From [Mycobacterium] fortunisiensis (GTDB lineage: Bacteria > Actinomycetota > Actinomycetes > Mycobacteriales > Mycobacteriaceae): a DNA stretch of 64,000 bases. Under the pieces are notes generated by a model that worked only from the letters and a program-made list of their open reading frames with translations, did not search any database and was not told the DNA's origin. Location of the stretch: NCBI RefSeq assembly GCF_019050325.1, contig NZ_VOMB01000016.1, forward strand, positions 434,001 through 498,000, in the 5' to 3' direction. Position numbers and translations under genes: made by a program. Positions 34,997 through 44,935 of this stretch are shown piece by piece. Each line of letters starts with the position of its first letter. Positions within the stretch are counted from its first letter, which is position 1.

Positions 34997-36994
34997 GTGT
35001 CCAAGCTTTCGACGGCAGCGCGCCGGTTGGTTCTGGGGCGGCCGTTTCGCAGCGACAAGCTCTCGCACACCCTGTTGCCCAAGCGGATCGCCCTGCCGGT
35101 GTTCGCGTCCGATGCGTTGTCGTCGGTGGCCTATGCGCCGGAGGAAATCTTTCTGGTGCTGTCGGTGGCCGGGCTGACGGCCTATTCGATGACACCGTGG
35201 ATCGGTCTGGCAGTGGCCGCGGTGATGCTGATCGTGATCGCCAGTTACCGCCAGAACGTGCACGCGTATCCCTCTGGCGGTGGCGACTACGAGGTGGTGA
35301 CCACCAATCTGGGTCCGTCGGCCGGTCTCACGGTGGCCAGCGCACTGCTGGTGGATTACGTGCTGACGGTGGCGGTTTCCATGTCGTCGGCGATGTCGAA
35401 CATCGGTTCGGCGGTTCCCTTCGTCGCCCACCACAAGGTGCTGTTCGCGGTGGTGGCGATCCTGTTGCTGGCCGCGATGAACCTGCGTGGGCTGAGGGAG
35501 TCGGGCCGGGCGTTCGCCGTACCCACCTACGCGTTCATGATCGGCATGTATCTCATGCTGGGCTGGGGACTGTTCCAGATCTACGTGCTGGACCGTCCGT
35601 TGCGGGCCGAGTCGGCCGGGTTCGAGATGCATCCCGAACACGGCCAGGTGCTCGGCTTCGCGCTGGTGTTCCTGGTGGCCCGGGCCTTCTCCTCGGGTTC
35701 GGCCGCACTCACCGGTGTCGAGGCGATCAGCAACGGTGTGCCGGCGTTCCGGAAACCCAAGTCGCGTAACGCCGCAACCACCCTGCTGCTGGTCGGGTTG
35801 ATCTCGGTGTCGCTGCTGATGGGGGTCATCCTGCTGGCCAAGGCGACGGGTGTGCAGATCGCCGAACGTCCACACGAGCAGTTGATCGGGGCACCACCGG
35901 ATTACCACCAGAAGACCCTGATCGCCCAGATCGCCGATGCGGTGTTCCATGACTTCCCGGTGGGCCTCTACCTGATCGCCGGTGTCGCCGCGCTGATCCT
36001 GATGCTGGCCGCCAACACCGCGTTCAACGGCTTCCCGGTACTGGGTTCGATTCTGGCCCAGGACCGTTACCTGCCGCGGCAGCTGCACACCCGGGGTGAC
36101 CGACTGGCGTTCTCCAACGGCATCCTGTTCCTGGCTTTCGCCGCGATGGCGTTTGTGGTGGCGTTCCGCGCCGAGGTGACCGCGCTGATCCAGCTCTATA
36201 TCGTCGGCGTGTTCGTGTCGTTCACGTTGAGCCAGATCGGGATGGTCCGGCACTGGACCCGGTTGTTGCGTACCGAAACCGAGCCGGCGGTGCGGCAGCG
36301 CATGATGCGTTCGCGCGTCATCAACGCGGTCGGGTTGACCGCGACCGGCACCGTGCTGGTGGTCGTGGTGGTGACCAAGTTCGTCGCCGGCGCCTGGATC
36401 GCGATCCTGGCGATGGGCGCCCTGTTCGTGCTGATGAAGCTCATCCACCGGCACTACGAGACGGTGGCCCGCGAGCTGGAGAAGGAGGACGCACAAGAGG
36501 GCGACATCGTGTTGCCCAGCCGCAACCACGCGGTCGTGCTGGTCTCGAAACTCCATCTGCCGACGAAGCGGGCGATCGCCTACGCCCGCGCCACCCGACC
36601 CGACGTGCTGGAGGCGATCACGGTCAGCGTCGACGACGCGGAGACCCGCGCCCTGGTGCACCGGTGGGAGGAGAGCGACGTCAGCGTGCCGCTGAAGGTG
36701 ATCGCCTCGCCCTACCGTGAGATCACCCGGCCGGTACTGGATTACGTCAAACGGGTCACCAAGGAATCACCGCGGACCGTGGTGACGGTGTTCATCCCCG
36801 AATACGTCGTGGGGCACTGGTGGGAGCAGGTGCTGCACAACCAGAGCGCGTTGCGGCTCAAGGGCAGATTGCTGTTCATGCCCAATGTGATGGTGACATC
36901 GGTTCCGTGGCAGTTGAATTCGTCGGAGCGGGTGCAGATGACCCTGCCGCCGGGTTCGGCACCCGGGGACGCGCGGCGGGGTTTCCTGGAATGA
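34997..36994 (+). CDS. KimA-like APC-superfamily permease, likely potassium uptake (Rv2690c-like)
   Basis: The 665-residue protein has about 12 membrane helices and a cytoplasmic C-terminal domain (after residue 495). The N-terminal PVFASDALSSVAYAPEEIFLVLS stretch and the SGGGDYEVVTTNLGPSAGLTVASALLVDYVLTVAVS block match the KimA/YdaO group, where Bacillus KimA is a high-affinity K+/H+ symporter inhibited by c-di-AMP. It is divergent from ceoB-ceoC, supporting a potassium role. Older annotation as an amino-acid permease rests only on the superfamily. The stop overlaps the next ATG (ATGA). Confidence 0.87.
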   Translation: MSKLSTAARRLVLGRPFRSDKLSHTLLPKRIALPVFASDALSSVAYAPEEIFLVLSVAGLTAYSMTPWIGLAVAAVMLIVIASYRQNVHAYPSGGGDYEVVTTNLGPSAGLTVASALLVDYVLTVAVSMSSAMSNIGSAVPFVAHHKVLFAVVAILLLAAMNLRGLRESGRAFAVPTYAFMIGMYLMLGWGLFQIYVLDRPLRAESAGFEMHPEHGQVLGFALVFLVARAFSSGSAALTGVEAISNGVPAFRKPKSRNAATTLLLVGLISVSLLMGVILLAKATGVQIAERPHEQLIGAPPDYHQKTLIAQIADAVFHDFPVGLYLIAGVAALILMLAANTAFNGFPVLGSILAQDRYLPRQLHTRGDRLAFSNGILFLAFAAMAFVVAFRAEVTALIQLYIVGVFVSFTLSQIGMVRHWTRLLRTETEPAVRQRMMRSRVINAVGLTATGTVLVVVVVTKFVAGAWIAILAMGALFVLMKLIHRHYETVARELEKEDAQEGDIVLPSRNHAVVLVSKLHLPTKRAIAYARATRPDVLEAITVSVDDAETRALVHRWEESDVSVPLKVIASPYREITRPVLDYVKRVTKESPRTVVTVFIPEYVVGHWWEQVLHNQSALRLKGRLLFMPNVMVTSVPWQLNSSERVQMTLPPGSAPGDARRGFLE

Positions 36995-38202
36995 GCGATC
37001 TGACGCTGACCCTGACCACAGGCCCGGCGGCCAACGGCGGCAGTTGCGTGGCCCGCCACGACGGCCGGGTGGTGTTCGTCCGCTACGCCCTGCCCGGCGA
37101 AACGGTGCGGGCCACGGTGCGCGATCAACGCGGTTCGTATTGGCACGCCGAGGCGGTGGAGATCATCGAGGCAGCTGGGGACCGGATCGATCCGCTGTGC
37201 CCGATCGCCGGGGCGGATGGGGCCGGGTGCTGTGATCTGGCGTTCGCCGAGCCCCACGCGGCCCGCCGCCTCAAGGGTTCGGTGGTGGCCAATCAGCTGG
37301 CCCGGCTGGGTGGCTTCACGTGGCGCGACGAGGCGACGGCGGTGGCAGAACCGGTAGGCGACGGGGCGGCCCTGGGCTGGCGGACCCGGGTGCGGCTGGA
37401 CACCACCGCCGACGGCCGTGCCGGATTCCACCGCTATCACAGCGCCGATCTGGTCACCGAGCTCGACTGCGGGCAGCTCCCCGCCGAGGTGACCGACGGG
37501 CTGGCGGCGATGCGGTGGACCCCGGGCGCACAGGTGCATGTGGTGCTGGACTCCGACGGTCGTCGCCACATCGTGCAATCCGGGCCCAAGACCGGTCGCG
37601 GGGCTGCCCGCCGGAACGCCACCCGCGCCGTGGAGGGGCAGTACGAAGCGGTCCAGCGCATCGGCACCCGCGAGTGGCTGCTGCCGGTGACGGCGTTCTG
37701 GCAGGCCCACCGGGACGCGGCGGCGGTCTACAGCCGGCTGGTCGCCGAGTGGGCCGGGTTGCAGCCGGGCATGACGGCATGGGATCTCTACGGCGGTGCC
37801 GGTGTCTTCGCCGCGGCACTGGCCGAGCAGGTCGGGCCCGGTGGGCGGGTGCTGACCGTCGACACCTCCCGCGCGGCGTCACGCGCTGCCCGCGCCGCAC
37901 TGGCTGACCTGCAGTGGGTTTCGGTGGTCACCGACTCGGTGCGGCGCGCCCTGTCGGCCGAGTCCGGACGTCCCGACGTGGCGGTGCTCGACCCGCCGCG
38001 CACCGGTGCCGGCCGGGACGTGGTCGACGCGGTGGCGGCCGCCGACGTGCCGAGGATCATCCACATCGGTTGCGAGGCGGCGTCGTTCGCCCGTGATGTG
38101 GGGTTGTACCTGCGCCACGGCTATCAGGTGGAGGATCTGCGGGTGTTCGACTCGTTCCCCCTGACCCACCATGTGGAGTGCGTCGCGGTCCTCACTCGCT
38201 GA
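36991..38202 (+). CDS. TrmA/RumA-type RNA uracil-5 methyltransferase (Rv2689c-like)
   Basis: The 403-residue enzyme has an N-terminal TRAM RNA-binding domain, a CPIAGADGAGCCDLAF cysteine segment that may be a remnant Fe-S site, and a SAM domain (WDLYGGAGVFAAAL). LDPPRTGAG follows, and HIGCEAASFARD carries the catalytic Cys. The final HHVECVAVL holds the general-base Glu. The likely target is a uridine in rRNA or tRNA. It is coupled to the permease gene by a 4-base overlap. Confidence 0.88.
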   Translation: MSDLTLTLTTGPAANGGSCVARHDGRVVFVRYALPGETVRATVRDQRGSYWHAEAVEIIEAAGDRIDPLCPIAGADGAGCCDLAFAEPHAARRLKGSVVANQLARLGGFTWRDEATAVAEPVGDGAALGWRTRVRLDTTADGRAGFHRYHSADLVTELDCGQLPAEVTDGLAAMRWTPGAQVHVVLDSDGRRHIVQSGPKTGRGAARRNATRAVEGQYEAVQRIGTREWLLPVTAFWQAHRDAAAVYSRLVAEWAGLQPGMTAWDLYGGAGVFAAALAEQVGPGGRVLTVDTSRAASRAARAALADLQWVSVVTDSVRRALSAESGRPDVAVLDPPRTGAGRDVVDAVAAADVPRIIHIGCEAASFARDVGLYLRHGYQVEDLRVFDSFPLTHHVECVAVLTR

Positions 38203-38229
38203 GGCCCCCCGGACGCCGTGTCCGACCCC

Positions 38230-38257
38230 GGAAAAACGCGGAAAAACGCGGAAACGC
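38230..38257. repeat. short A-rich direct repeat upstream of the 44-residue gene
   Basis: GGAAAAACGC occurs twice in tandem (38230-38249) and is followed by the truncated copy GGAAACGC. A further GCGGAAAAAAGGGCGG lies at 38269-38284. The stretch is AT-richer than its surroundings and precedes a TATGGT hexamer, so it may be part of a promoter or a protein-binding array. Confidence 0.5.
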
Positions 38258-38358
38258 ACTGGAATGTGCGGAAAAAAGGGCGGACTGGATTTTGTTTTTT
38301 TCTCGGGTATGGTCGGGTCCAACGTTGGTTTTCACCGAATTCCGGGAAGGGAGCAACG

Positions 38359-38493
38359 ATGGCTGATAAATCTCACGGCCGGGCCATGAAAAAGTCGGCG
38401 ACGACGCTCAAGGAGCGGCGGGCTGCGAAGCGCGAGAAGGAACTTGAGTCGAAGGCGATGAATCCCCGGCGCAAGCGCGTGGACCGGGGCTAG
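38359..38493 (+). CDS. 44-residue highly basic protein
   Basis: The frame encodes MADKSHGRAMKKSATTLKE and continues lysine/arginine-rich to a PRRKRVDRG ending. A strong AAGGGAG site lies 6 bases before ATG 38359, and the AT-rich upstream stretch with TATGGT looks like a promoter. The composition suggests nucleic-acid or ribosome binding. I do not recognise a characterised family. A hairpin follows at 38542-38572. The gene call rests on the ribosome site and composition. Confidence 0.6.
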   Translation: MADKSHGRAMKKSATTLKERRAAKREKELESKAMNPRRKRVDRG

Positions 38494-38541
38494 TTACTCG
38501 GCTTACTCGGCGCGTACTCGGCGACCCCTGTTTTGTTCGTC

Positions 38542-38572
38542 ATTTCCACCCCCAATTTATTGTGGTGGAAAT
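38542..38572. terminator. hairpin between the small basic gene and the GGDEF gene
   Basis: ATTTCCACC and GGTGGAAAT form a perfect 9-bp stem with a 13-base loop. It lies about 50 bases after the small-gene stop and may end both convergent transcripts. TACTCGGC occurs three times just before it (38495-38520). Confidence 0.5.
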
Positions 38573-38629
38573 TCCGAGAATTTCGCTGCGTTACTTCGTC
38601 GAACTGTCATTCCGGGAACGGCTGGATAT

Positions 38630-39721
38630 TTATTCTTGGCCGTCGGGCCCCATTGTCGGGGTGGGGAAGTGCGCGTAGGTCGTGCGGTTGCCGCCCTGGG
38701 CCCTGGACTGTTTCATCGCGGTGTCGGCCAGCGTCACCAGACCGTCGATGATCTGTTCGGTGGGCAGTGCAGTCAGTGGCCGCAGCGGGCTGCAGGCGGT
38801 ACCGATACTGGCGGTCAGCCGCATCGGGGTGGTGGTGATCGCCATCCGGATGCGGTTGACCAGCGGTGAGGGATCGTTGGCCTTGAACACGTCGGCGATC
38901 AGGAATTCGCTGTCGGAGATGTGGGCCAACGGAACCTTGTGACGGACGGTCTCGCGGATCGCCTGCGCCACGGCCACCCGGGCGTGCAGCGTGCTGTGGC
39001 TGCCGTCCATATCGCTCAGCAGTGCCATGTCGTCGATCCCGACCGCCACCACCACCAGGTACTGGTCGTCGTGGCGGCTGTGAGAGCCCAGCATAGTGGC
39101 GGTGTGCATGTCGAACGCCTCCCGGTTGAGCAGACCGGTCAGCGGGTCGATCTCGCGGGGGTGCAGGAGGTGGTCGGGTTCGATCAGCTCGACGGCGATC
39201 CGGCACAGCGCCGAGGTGGTCAGGATCACCGCCAGGGCGACGACGGCGCCCGAGATCGCGAGCCAGACGTCGGTCTGAGCCACCCGCACCGCAAGGAAGG
39301 CCACCGTCGCGACCGCGGCCGCCCAGGTCAGATACAGCACGCGCTGGCTGTGCAGGAAGGCGGTGTAGGCGGTGATCAGGCTCAGCCCCGCCGAACCCAA
39401 CAGGCCGATCTGCGGGTCCACCAGCAGAACACAGGTCCCTGCGATACCTGCCGTGCCGATGGACACGACGATCCACGACTGGGTGCGGCTGGGCCACTGC
39501 CGGCGCCACCACCACTGCGCCATGATCAGGCCGCCGACCGTGATGGCCACCGCGACGTACCGCAGCGCGCCACCCGGCCCCGCCGGGCTGGCCAGCATCA
39601 GTAGCGGGATCAGGCTCAGCCCGATGATGGTGGTGCCCACGGTGCGCTGCATCCGGGCGCGCTTGCCCTGGGCCGCGAGCAGGGCGGTACGCGCGTAGTA
39701 CTGATCGAATGGACTCAACAC
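38630..39721 (-). CDS. membrane protein with a degenerate GGDEF domain
   Basis: The 363-residue protein has about six N-terminal membrane helices (residues 28-178). A GGDEF domain then begins with the signature LHPREIDPLTGLLNREAF. The active-site loop, normally GGDEF, reads SDSEF (269-273), so metal and GTP binding are probably lost. The ASIGTA and DTAMKQSRAQGGNRT blocks of the fold remain. It likely serves as a receptor or protein-interaction module, not a cyclase. The start is GTG 39721. Confidence 0.85.
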   Translation of the reverse strand: MLSPFDQYYARTALLAAQGKRARMQRTVGTTIIGLSLIPLLMLASPAGPGGALRYVAVAITVGGLIMAQWWWRRQWPSRTQSWIVVSIGTAGIAGTCVLLVDPQIGLLGSAGLSLITAYTAFLHSQRVLYLTWAAAVATVAFLAVRVAQTDVWLAISGAVVALAVILTTSALCRIAVELIEPDHLLHPREIDPLTGLLNREAFDMHTATMLGSHSRHDDQYLVVVAVGIDDMALLSDMDGSHSTLHARVAVAQAIRETVRHKVPLAHISDSEFLIADVFKANDPSPLVNRIRMAITTTPMRLTASIGTACSPLRPLTALPTEQIIDGLVTLADTAMKQSRAQGGNRTTYAHFPTPTMGPDGQE

Positions 39722-39773
39722 GCACCCCGGGTCATCGGCTTCGGATCCACCCTACGTAATCACATGCCGGCGC

Positions 39774-39798
39774 AGGTCCGGGTTCGGCAATCGGACCT
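39774..39798 (-). terminator. possible hairpin after the ArsB/NhaD-type gene
   Basis: AGGTCCG and CGGACCT form a perfect 7-bp stem with an 11-base loop, 39 bases after the carrier stop. No U-tract follows, so support is modest. Confidence 0.35.
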
Positions 39799-39836
39799 CG
39801 AGCGGACGGAGTTCGGTGCTTGAGCGAGTTGGACGC

Positions 39837-41126
39837 TCAGCCGAACACGAAGTAGCGCAGCCACAGGTAGAGCGCCGAGAGAATCACCGACAGTGCGGTC
39901 ACCAACGCTCCCTTTCGGGTGAATTCCCAGAACGAGATCGGGGTTCCTGCGCGGTCGGCGATGCCGAGCATGACGACATTGGCGCTGGCGCCGATGGCGG
40001 TGAGGTTCCCCCCGAAGTCGGCGCCCAGTGCCAAGGCCCACCATAGGGCATCAGGGTGAGTCAAATCCGGCATCGAGGCGACAAGCTGAGCCACGATCGG
40101 TGCCATGGTCGCCACGTAGGGGATGTTGTCGATGATGCCCGACAGCGGCGCCGAGAGCCCGAGGATGAGCATGACCGTGAGGAGCGCGTTCCCTCCGGTT
40201 GCCTCGGTGGCCGCCCGTGCTAATGCGTCGACGGTGCCGGTCTTGACCAGCGCCCCGATCATCACGAACAGACCGGCGAAGAACAGCAGGGTTTCCCATT
40301 CCACGCCGGACAGATAGTCCGACCGTCCGAGTCCCGAGATCACGATGAGTATGCCGGCGCCGACGAGGGCCACCACCGCTGGGGCAACGTGAATCACCGA
40401 GTGCAGGATGAACCCCGCGAACACCAGACTGAGCACGACACCGCACTTGATCAGCAAGGCAGAGTCACGGATGGCCTCACGCTCCTGCAAGGCCATGACG
40501 TCGGCCACCCTGTGCGCCTCGACTCTGAACGAGCCCCGAAACAGTTGCGGCAGAATCGCGATGAATGCGACGGTCACGATGATCACGATCGGCGTCATGT
40601 GAACCAGAAAGTCGTTGAAGCTCAGATTGCCGCGGCTACCGATGATGATGTTGGGTGGGTCGCCGACGAGTGTCGCAGCGCCACCGATGTTGGACGCGAA
40701 CACTTCTGCCATCAGGAATGGAACCGCGTTGATGGCCAGTCGGTCGCAGACCAGCAACGTGACCGGTGCGATCAGTAGCACGGTGGTGACGTTGTCCAGT
40801 AGCGCCGAGGCCAGCGCTGTGACCAACACCAGCAGGATCATGATTCGCAGCGGTGAACCCTTGGCCCGCTTGGCCGCCCAGATGGCGACGTATTCGAACA
40901 CGCCGGTCTGGCGCAGCACACTGACGATGATCATCATGCCGAACAACAGGAAGATGACATCCCAGTCGATGCCGGTTTCGTGGGAGAAGAACGCATCTTC
41001 GTCCTCGACCACTCCGAACACCAACACCACCGCAGCACCACCGAGCGCGACCTTGGTCTTGTTGACCCGATCGCTGGCGATCAATACGTAGGCGATGACG
41101 AAGACGCCGATCGCGAATGCGGCCAT
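39837..41126 (-). CDS. ArsB/NhaD/SLC13-type anion or Na+ carrier (Rv2684/Rv2685-like)
   Basis: The 429-residue protein has about 11 membrane helices and ion-transporter (IT) superfamily signatures: [38 protein letters not shown] and, in the second half, [16 protein letters not shown] and [22 protein letters not shown]37Rv homologues are named arsA/arsB1, but arsenite export is unproven. ATG 41126 is 7 bases after the CBS-gene stop. A TTG just upstream is a possible alternative start. Confidence 0.86.
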   Translation of the reverse strand: MAAFAIGVFVIAYVLIASDRVNKTKVALGGAAVVLVFGVVEDEDAFFSHETGIDWDVIFLLFGMMIIVSVLRQTGVFEYVAIWAAKRAKGSPLRIMILLVLVTALASALLDNVTTVLLIAPVTLLVCDRLAINAVPFLMAEVFASNIGGAATLVGDPPNIIIGSRGNLSFNDFLVHMTPIVIIVTVAFIAILPQLFRGSFRVEAHRVADVMALQEREAIRDSALLIKCGVVLSLVFAGFILHSVIHVAPAVVALVGAGILIVISGLGRSDYLSGVEWETLLFFAGLFVMIGALVKTGTVDALARAATEATGGNALLTVMLILGLSAPLSGIIDNIPYVATMAPIVAQLVASMPDLTHPDALWWALALGADFGGNLTAIGASANVVMLGIADRAGTPISFWEFTRKGALVTALSVILSALYLWLRYFVFG

Positions 41127-41132
41127 CAAGGA

Positions 41133-41576
41133 TCAGTGCCCCAGCGCGGCTTCGAGCAGCCGGGATGCCGTGATCACCCCGCGCATTTTCCCGTCTTTGA
41201 GGACGGCGACCAGCGGGCTTCGCAGTTTCGCCATCAGCGCGGCAACTTCGATGATGGTGTCGTCGGCGCGCGCGGAGGGGACATCGATCAGATGCTTGGG
41301 CAGCACCTCCCGCACCGTTTTGCCACGTAACTTCTCGGCGGTCCGATCGGCCATGGATTCGTCGAGTACGCCGGCCAGCGCCGGATCGTCCAGAACGTAC
41401 TGCGGAATGATGAACCGGACTACTTCTGCGGCCGGAAGGACTGCGTGGGGCAGCCCAGACTCATCTGTCACCACGATGCCGGGTAGCCGGTGCTCGGCCA
41501 ACATGTGGGCGGCGTCGAGCGCATCTGCCTCGGCGGAGACCACCGGGAATTCCTCAGCGATGTCCTCTGCTTGCAC
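41133..41576 (-). CDS. CBS-domain protein (Rv2683-like)
   Basis: The 147-residue protein consists of a pair of CBS motifs: [26 protein letters not shown] and [32 protein letters not shown] pairs bind adenine nucleotides and regulate partner proteins, here probably the ion carrier encoded next to it. The GTG start follows a TATGGT hexamer by 6 bases, so the mRNA may be leaderless. Confidence 0.85.
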   Translation of the reverse strand: MQAEDIAEEFPVVSAEADALDAAHMLAEHRLPGIVVTDESGLPHAVLPAAEVVRFIIPQYVLDDPALAGVLDESMADRTAEKLRGKTVREVLPKHLIDVPSARADDTIIEVAALMAKLRSPLVAVLKDGKMRGVITASRLLEAALGH

Positions 41577-41701
41577 TCCAGTACCATACGACCCCGACGC
41601 GTCCCGACGCGTCCGCGGGCCGCTGTGCTGCTAGCGTTGGTGCCTGGTGTGCCGGGAAGCCTGGTCGGCGCCATTTTGTGCTGACCAGGGGAGATGTGTC
41701 G

Positions 41702-42985
41702 ATGAATGCCGAACGTGACCGGCGCCTGCTTTCTCGTGGCTCTTGGCTGGAATGGCAACGGGTTTCGCAGTTGTTGCGTGCCGAGACCGTGGGCGGCGCG
41801 CTGTTGCTGATCTCTGCGGCGACCGCTCTGGCTTGGGCCAACTCTCCTTGGTCACAGAGCTACCACGACCTGTCGACGCTATTGATCGGCCCCGAATCGT
41901 TGCACGTGAACCTGAGCGTGTCGGACTGGGCCGCCGACGGTCTGTTGGCGATCTTCTTCTTCGTCGTCGGCGTGGAACTCAAGCGGGAGTTCGTCGCGGG
42001 AGATCTGCGGGACCCAGCCCGTGCTGCCCTCCCTATCGCGGCCGCCGTCGGCGGCATGGTGGTGCCCGCGGTGATCTTCCTCGCGATCAATCTGTCCACG
42101 GGCCATCCGGAAAACATCGGCGGGTGGGCCGTGCCGATCGCCACCGACATCGCGTTTGCGTTGGCCGTGCTGGCGGTCCTGGCCACGCACCTTCCGTCGG
42201 CGCTGCGCATTTTCTTGCTGACGCTGGCGGTCGTCGACGATCTGCTGGCGATCGTGGTCATCGCGATCTTCTACACCGACCATCTGCAACCGATACCGTT
42301 GCTGTTGGCGTTGATCCCGATCGGGTTGTATGGCGTGGCCGTGCAGCGGGGTATGCGGCAGGAGTGGGTCTTGTTGCCGTTGGCCGTGCTGGCTTGGGGG
42401 CTGATGCATGCCAGCGGGGTGCACGCCACGGTGGCCGGGGTGCTGCTCGGGTTCACGGTGCCAGTGTTGGGGCGACACGCCGGCGCCGACTATTTCGAGC
42501 ATCGGGTGCGACCGCTGTCGGCCGGCGTCGCGGTGCCGACGTTCGCGTTTTTCGCCGCCGGTGTCACGGTTGGTGGCTTGTCCGGATTCGCCGATGCACT
42601 GAGTGATCCGCTGACCATCGGGGTAATCGCCGGCCTGGTACTCGGCAAACCCATCGGCGTGTTCGGAACCACCTATCTGCTGGCCAAGTTCACCAGAGCG
42701 AATCTCGATGACGACCTGGCCTGGCGTGACGTTTTCGGCGTGGCCATGCTTGCCGGCATCGGGTTCACCGTGTCGTTGCTGATCGGCGAACTCGCCTTCC
42801 ACGATGACGGACCTGCCACCGACGACGTCAAGATCGCCGTGCTCGCCGGGTCGGTGATCGCTGGACTGCTCGCCTCTGTGGTCCTGGTGTCGCGCAATGC
42901 CGTTTATCGCCGGATCCACCGGTTGGAAACCCTCGACACCGACCACGATGGCGTACCCGACGTCTATCAACCTCGTCAGGATTGA
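41702..42985 (+). CDS. nhaA: Na+/H+ antiporter NhaA with a C-terminal calcium-loop-like motif
   Basis: NhaA exchanges internal Na+ for external protons. The 427 residues show [43 protein letters not shown], the [16 protein letters not shown] block and the [15 protein letters not shown] ion-binding Asp pair. ATG 41702 has AGGGGAG at ideal spacing. The extreme C-terminus reads DTDHDGVPD (412-420), a DxDxDGxxD calcium-binding pattern. The gene is not at this place in H37Rv, so it is an insertion between the CBS gene and dxs. Confidence 0.94.
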   Translation: MNAERDRRLLSRGSWLEWQRVSQLLRAETVGGALLLISAATALAWANSPWSQSYHDLSTLLIGPESLHVNLSVSDWAADGLLAIFFFVVGVELKREFVAGDLRDPARAALPIAAAVGGMVVPAVIFLAINLSTGHPENIGGWAVPIATDIAFALAVLAVLATHLPSALRIFLLTLAVVDDLLAIVVIAIFYTDHLQPIPLLLALIPIGLYGVAVQRGMRQEWVLLPLAVLAWGLMHASGVHATVAGVLLGFTVPVLGRHAGADYFEHRVRPLSAGVAVPTFAFFAAGVTVGGLSGFADALSDPLTIGVIAGLVLGKPIGVFGTTYLLAKFTRANLDDDLAWRDVFGVAMLAGIGFTVSLLIGELAFHDDGPATDDVKIAVLAGSVIAGLLASVVLVSRNAVYRRIHRLETLDTDHDGVPDVYQPRQD

Positions 42986-43000
42986 TTGAGTGTGCGTGCG

Positions 43001-43006
43001 TACACT
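43001..43006 (+). promoter_or_regulatory. -10 element of a leaderless dxs promoter
   Basis: TACACT lies 6 bases before the dxs ATG, so the transcript would start at or next to the start codon. No clear -35 is seen at 17 bases. Confidence 0.55.
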
Positions 43007-43012
43007 GGCGGA

Positions 43013-44926
43013 ATGCTTGAACAGGTCCGCGGTCCCGCTGATCTGCAGCACCTGTCACAGTCGCAGCTGTCGGATTTGGCGCAGGAAATCCGGCAGTTCC
43101 TGATCCACAAGGTCGCTGCAACCGGTGGGCATCTTGGCCCCAACCTCGGTGTCGTCGAACTCACCCTGGCGCTGCATCGGGTGTTCGATTCGCCGCACGA
43201 TCCGATCATCTTCGATACCGGTCATCAGGCCTACGTGCACAAGATCCTGACCGGACGGGCGCCGGATTTCGACGCGCTGCGCTCCAAAGGCGGTCTGTCG
43301 GGGTATCCGTCGCGCAGTGAGAGCGAGCACGACTGGGTGGAGTCCAGCCACGCCAGCACGGCGTTGTCCTACGCCGACGGGCTGGCCAAGGCGTTCGAGC
43401 TGACCGGTCACCGCAACCGGCATGTGGTCGCGGTGGTGGGGGACGGCGCGCTCACCGGCGGTATGTGCTGGGAGGCACTGAACAACATCGCCACCGGCGG
43501 CCGCCCCGTGGTCATCGTGGTCAACGACAACGGCCGCAGCTACGCGCCGACGATCGGCGGCTTCGCCGATCATCTGGCCGGGCTGCGCCTGCAGCCGGCC
43601 TACGAGCGGATCTTGGAAGAGGGCCGCAAGGCCGTGCGCGGGCTGCCCATGGTCGGCGAGTTCTGCTACCAGTGCATGCACAGCATCAAGGCCGGCATCA
43701 AGGATGCGGTCGCCCCGCAGGTGATGTTCACCGACCTCGGCATCAAGTACGTCGGGCCGATCGACGGGCACGACGAGCACGCGGTGGAGAACGCGCTGCG
43801 CAACGCCCGCGGCTTCAACGCGCCGGTGATCGTGCACGTGGTGACCCGTAAGGGGATGGGCTACGCGCACGCCGAGAACGACGAGGCCGATCAGATGCAC
43901 GCCTGCGGCGTCATCGACCCGGAGACCGGGTTGCCGACGAAGGCCTCGGCGCCCGGCTGGACGTCGGTGTTCTCCGACGAGCTGGTCCAGATCGGCGCCA
44001 GGCGACGTGATGTCGTGGCGATCACCGCGGCCATGCCCGGCCCCACTGGGCTGACCGCATTCCGGGATCGCTTCCCCGATCGGTTCTTCGACGTGGGGAT
44101 TGCCGAACAGCACGCGATGACCTCGGCGGCCGGCCTGGCCATGGGCGGGCTGCACCCGGTGGTGGCGGTCTACTCGACGTTCCTCAACCGCGCATTCGAC
44201 CAGCTGATGATGGATGTGGCGTTGCACAAGCTGCCCGTCACCCTGGTGCTGGACCGGGCCGGTGTCACCGGACCGGACGGGGCCAGCCACAACGGGGTCT
44301 GGGATCTGTCGATCCTCGGGATCGTCCCGGGTATCCGCGTGGCCGCTCCCCGCGACGGCGCGCGGCTGCGCGAGGAACTCGGCGAGGCGCTGGCCGTCAG
44401 CGACGGCCCCACCGCCATCAGGTTCCCCAAAGGTGATGTGGGCGAAGACATTCCAGCGATTCAGCGGCGCGAGGGGGTCGACGTGCTCGCGGTTCCGGCG
44501 GCCGGCCTGACCGACGACGTGCTACTGGTCGCGGTCGGTTCGTTCGCATCGATGGCCCTGGCGGTGGCCGAGCGGCTGCGCAATCAGGGCATCGGTGTCA
44601 CGGTGGTGGATCCGCGTTGGGTGCTACCGGTTCCGGAGATGCTCGGCGAGCTCGCCCGCGGTCACAAACTCGTGGTCACTGTCGAGGACAACGGTGTGCA
44701 CGGCGGCATCGGTTCGTCGGTGTCCGCGGCACTGCGGCACGCGGAAATCGATGTGCCCTGCCGGGATCTCGGTGTCCCGCAGGTGTTCCTGGACCACGCC
44801 TCCCGCGGGGAGGTGCTCGCCGAGAACGGTCTGACCGATCAGCACATCGCCCGTCAGATCACCGGGTGGATCGCCGCGCTCGGGGCGCCCGAGGGGGACC
44901 AGGAAGTCAGCCACCGGGTCGACTGA
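43013..44926 (+). CDS. dxs: 1-deoxy-D-xylulose-5-phosphate synthase Dxs
   Basis: Dxs condenses pyruvate and glyceraldehyde 3-phosphate with thiamine diphosphate, the first step of the MEP isoprenoid pathway. The TPP motif is [16 protein letters not shown]; the [17 protein letters not shown] and [18 protein letters not shown] blocks complete the transketolase fold. At 637 residues it matches M. tuberculosis Dxs1. ATG 43013 begins [19 protein letters not shown], the family start. Confidence 0.96.
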   Translation: MLEQVRGPADLQHLSQSQLSDLAQEIRQFLIHKVAATGGHLGPNLGVVELTLALHRVFDSPHDPIIFDTGHQAYVHKILTGRAPDFDALRSKGGLSGYPSRSESEHDWVESSHASTALSYADGLAKAFELTGHRNRHVVAVVGDGALTGGMCWEALNNIATGGRPVVIVVNDNGRSYAPTIGGFADHLAGLRLQPAYERILEEGRKAVRGLPMVGEFCYQCMHSIKAGIKDAVAPQVMFTDLGIKYVGPIDGHDEHAVENALRNARGFNAPVIVHVVTRKGMGYAHAENDEADQMHACGVIDPETGLPTKASAPGWTSVFSDELVQIGARRRDVVAITAAMPGPTGLTAFRDRFPDRFFDVGIAEQHAMTSAAGLAMGGLHPVVAVYSTFLNRAFDQLMMDVALHKLPVTLVLDRAGVTGPDGASHNGVWDLSILGIVPGIRVAAPRDGARLREELGEALAVSDGPTAIRFPKGDVGEDIPAIQRREGVDVLAVPAAGLTDDVLLVAVGSFASMALAVAERLRNQGIGVTVVDPRWVLPVPEMLGELARGHKLVVTVEDNGVHGGIGSSVSAALRHAEIDVPCRDLGVPQVFLDHASRGEVLAENGLTDQHIARQITGWIAALGAPEGDQEVSHRVD

Positions 44927-44935
44927 GCGCGCCGG

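Noticed and set aside
34949..36661. Long antisense frame through the KimA-like permease
   Set aside because: It is rich in H, Q and R, typical of an antisense shadow, with no start signal.
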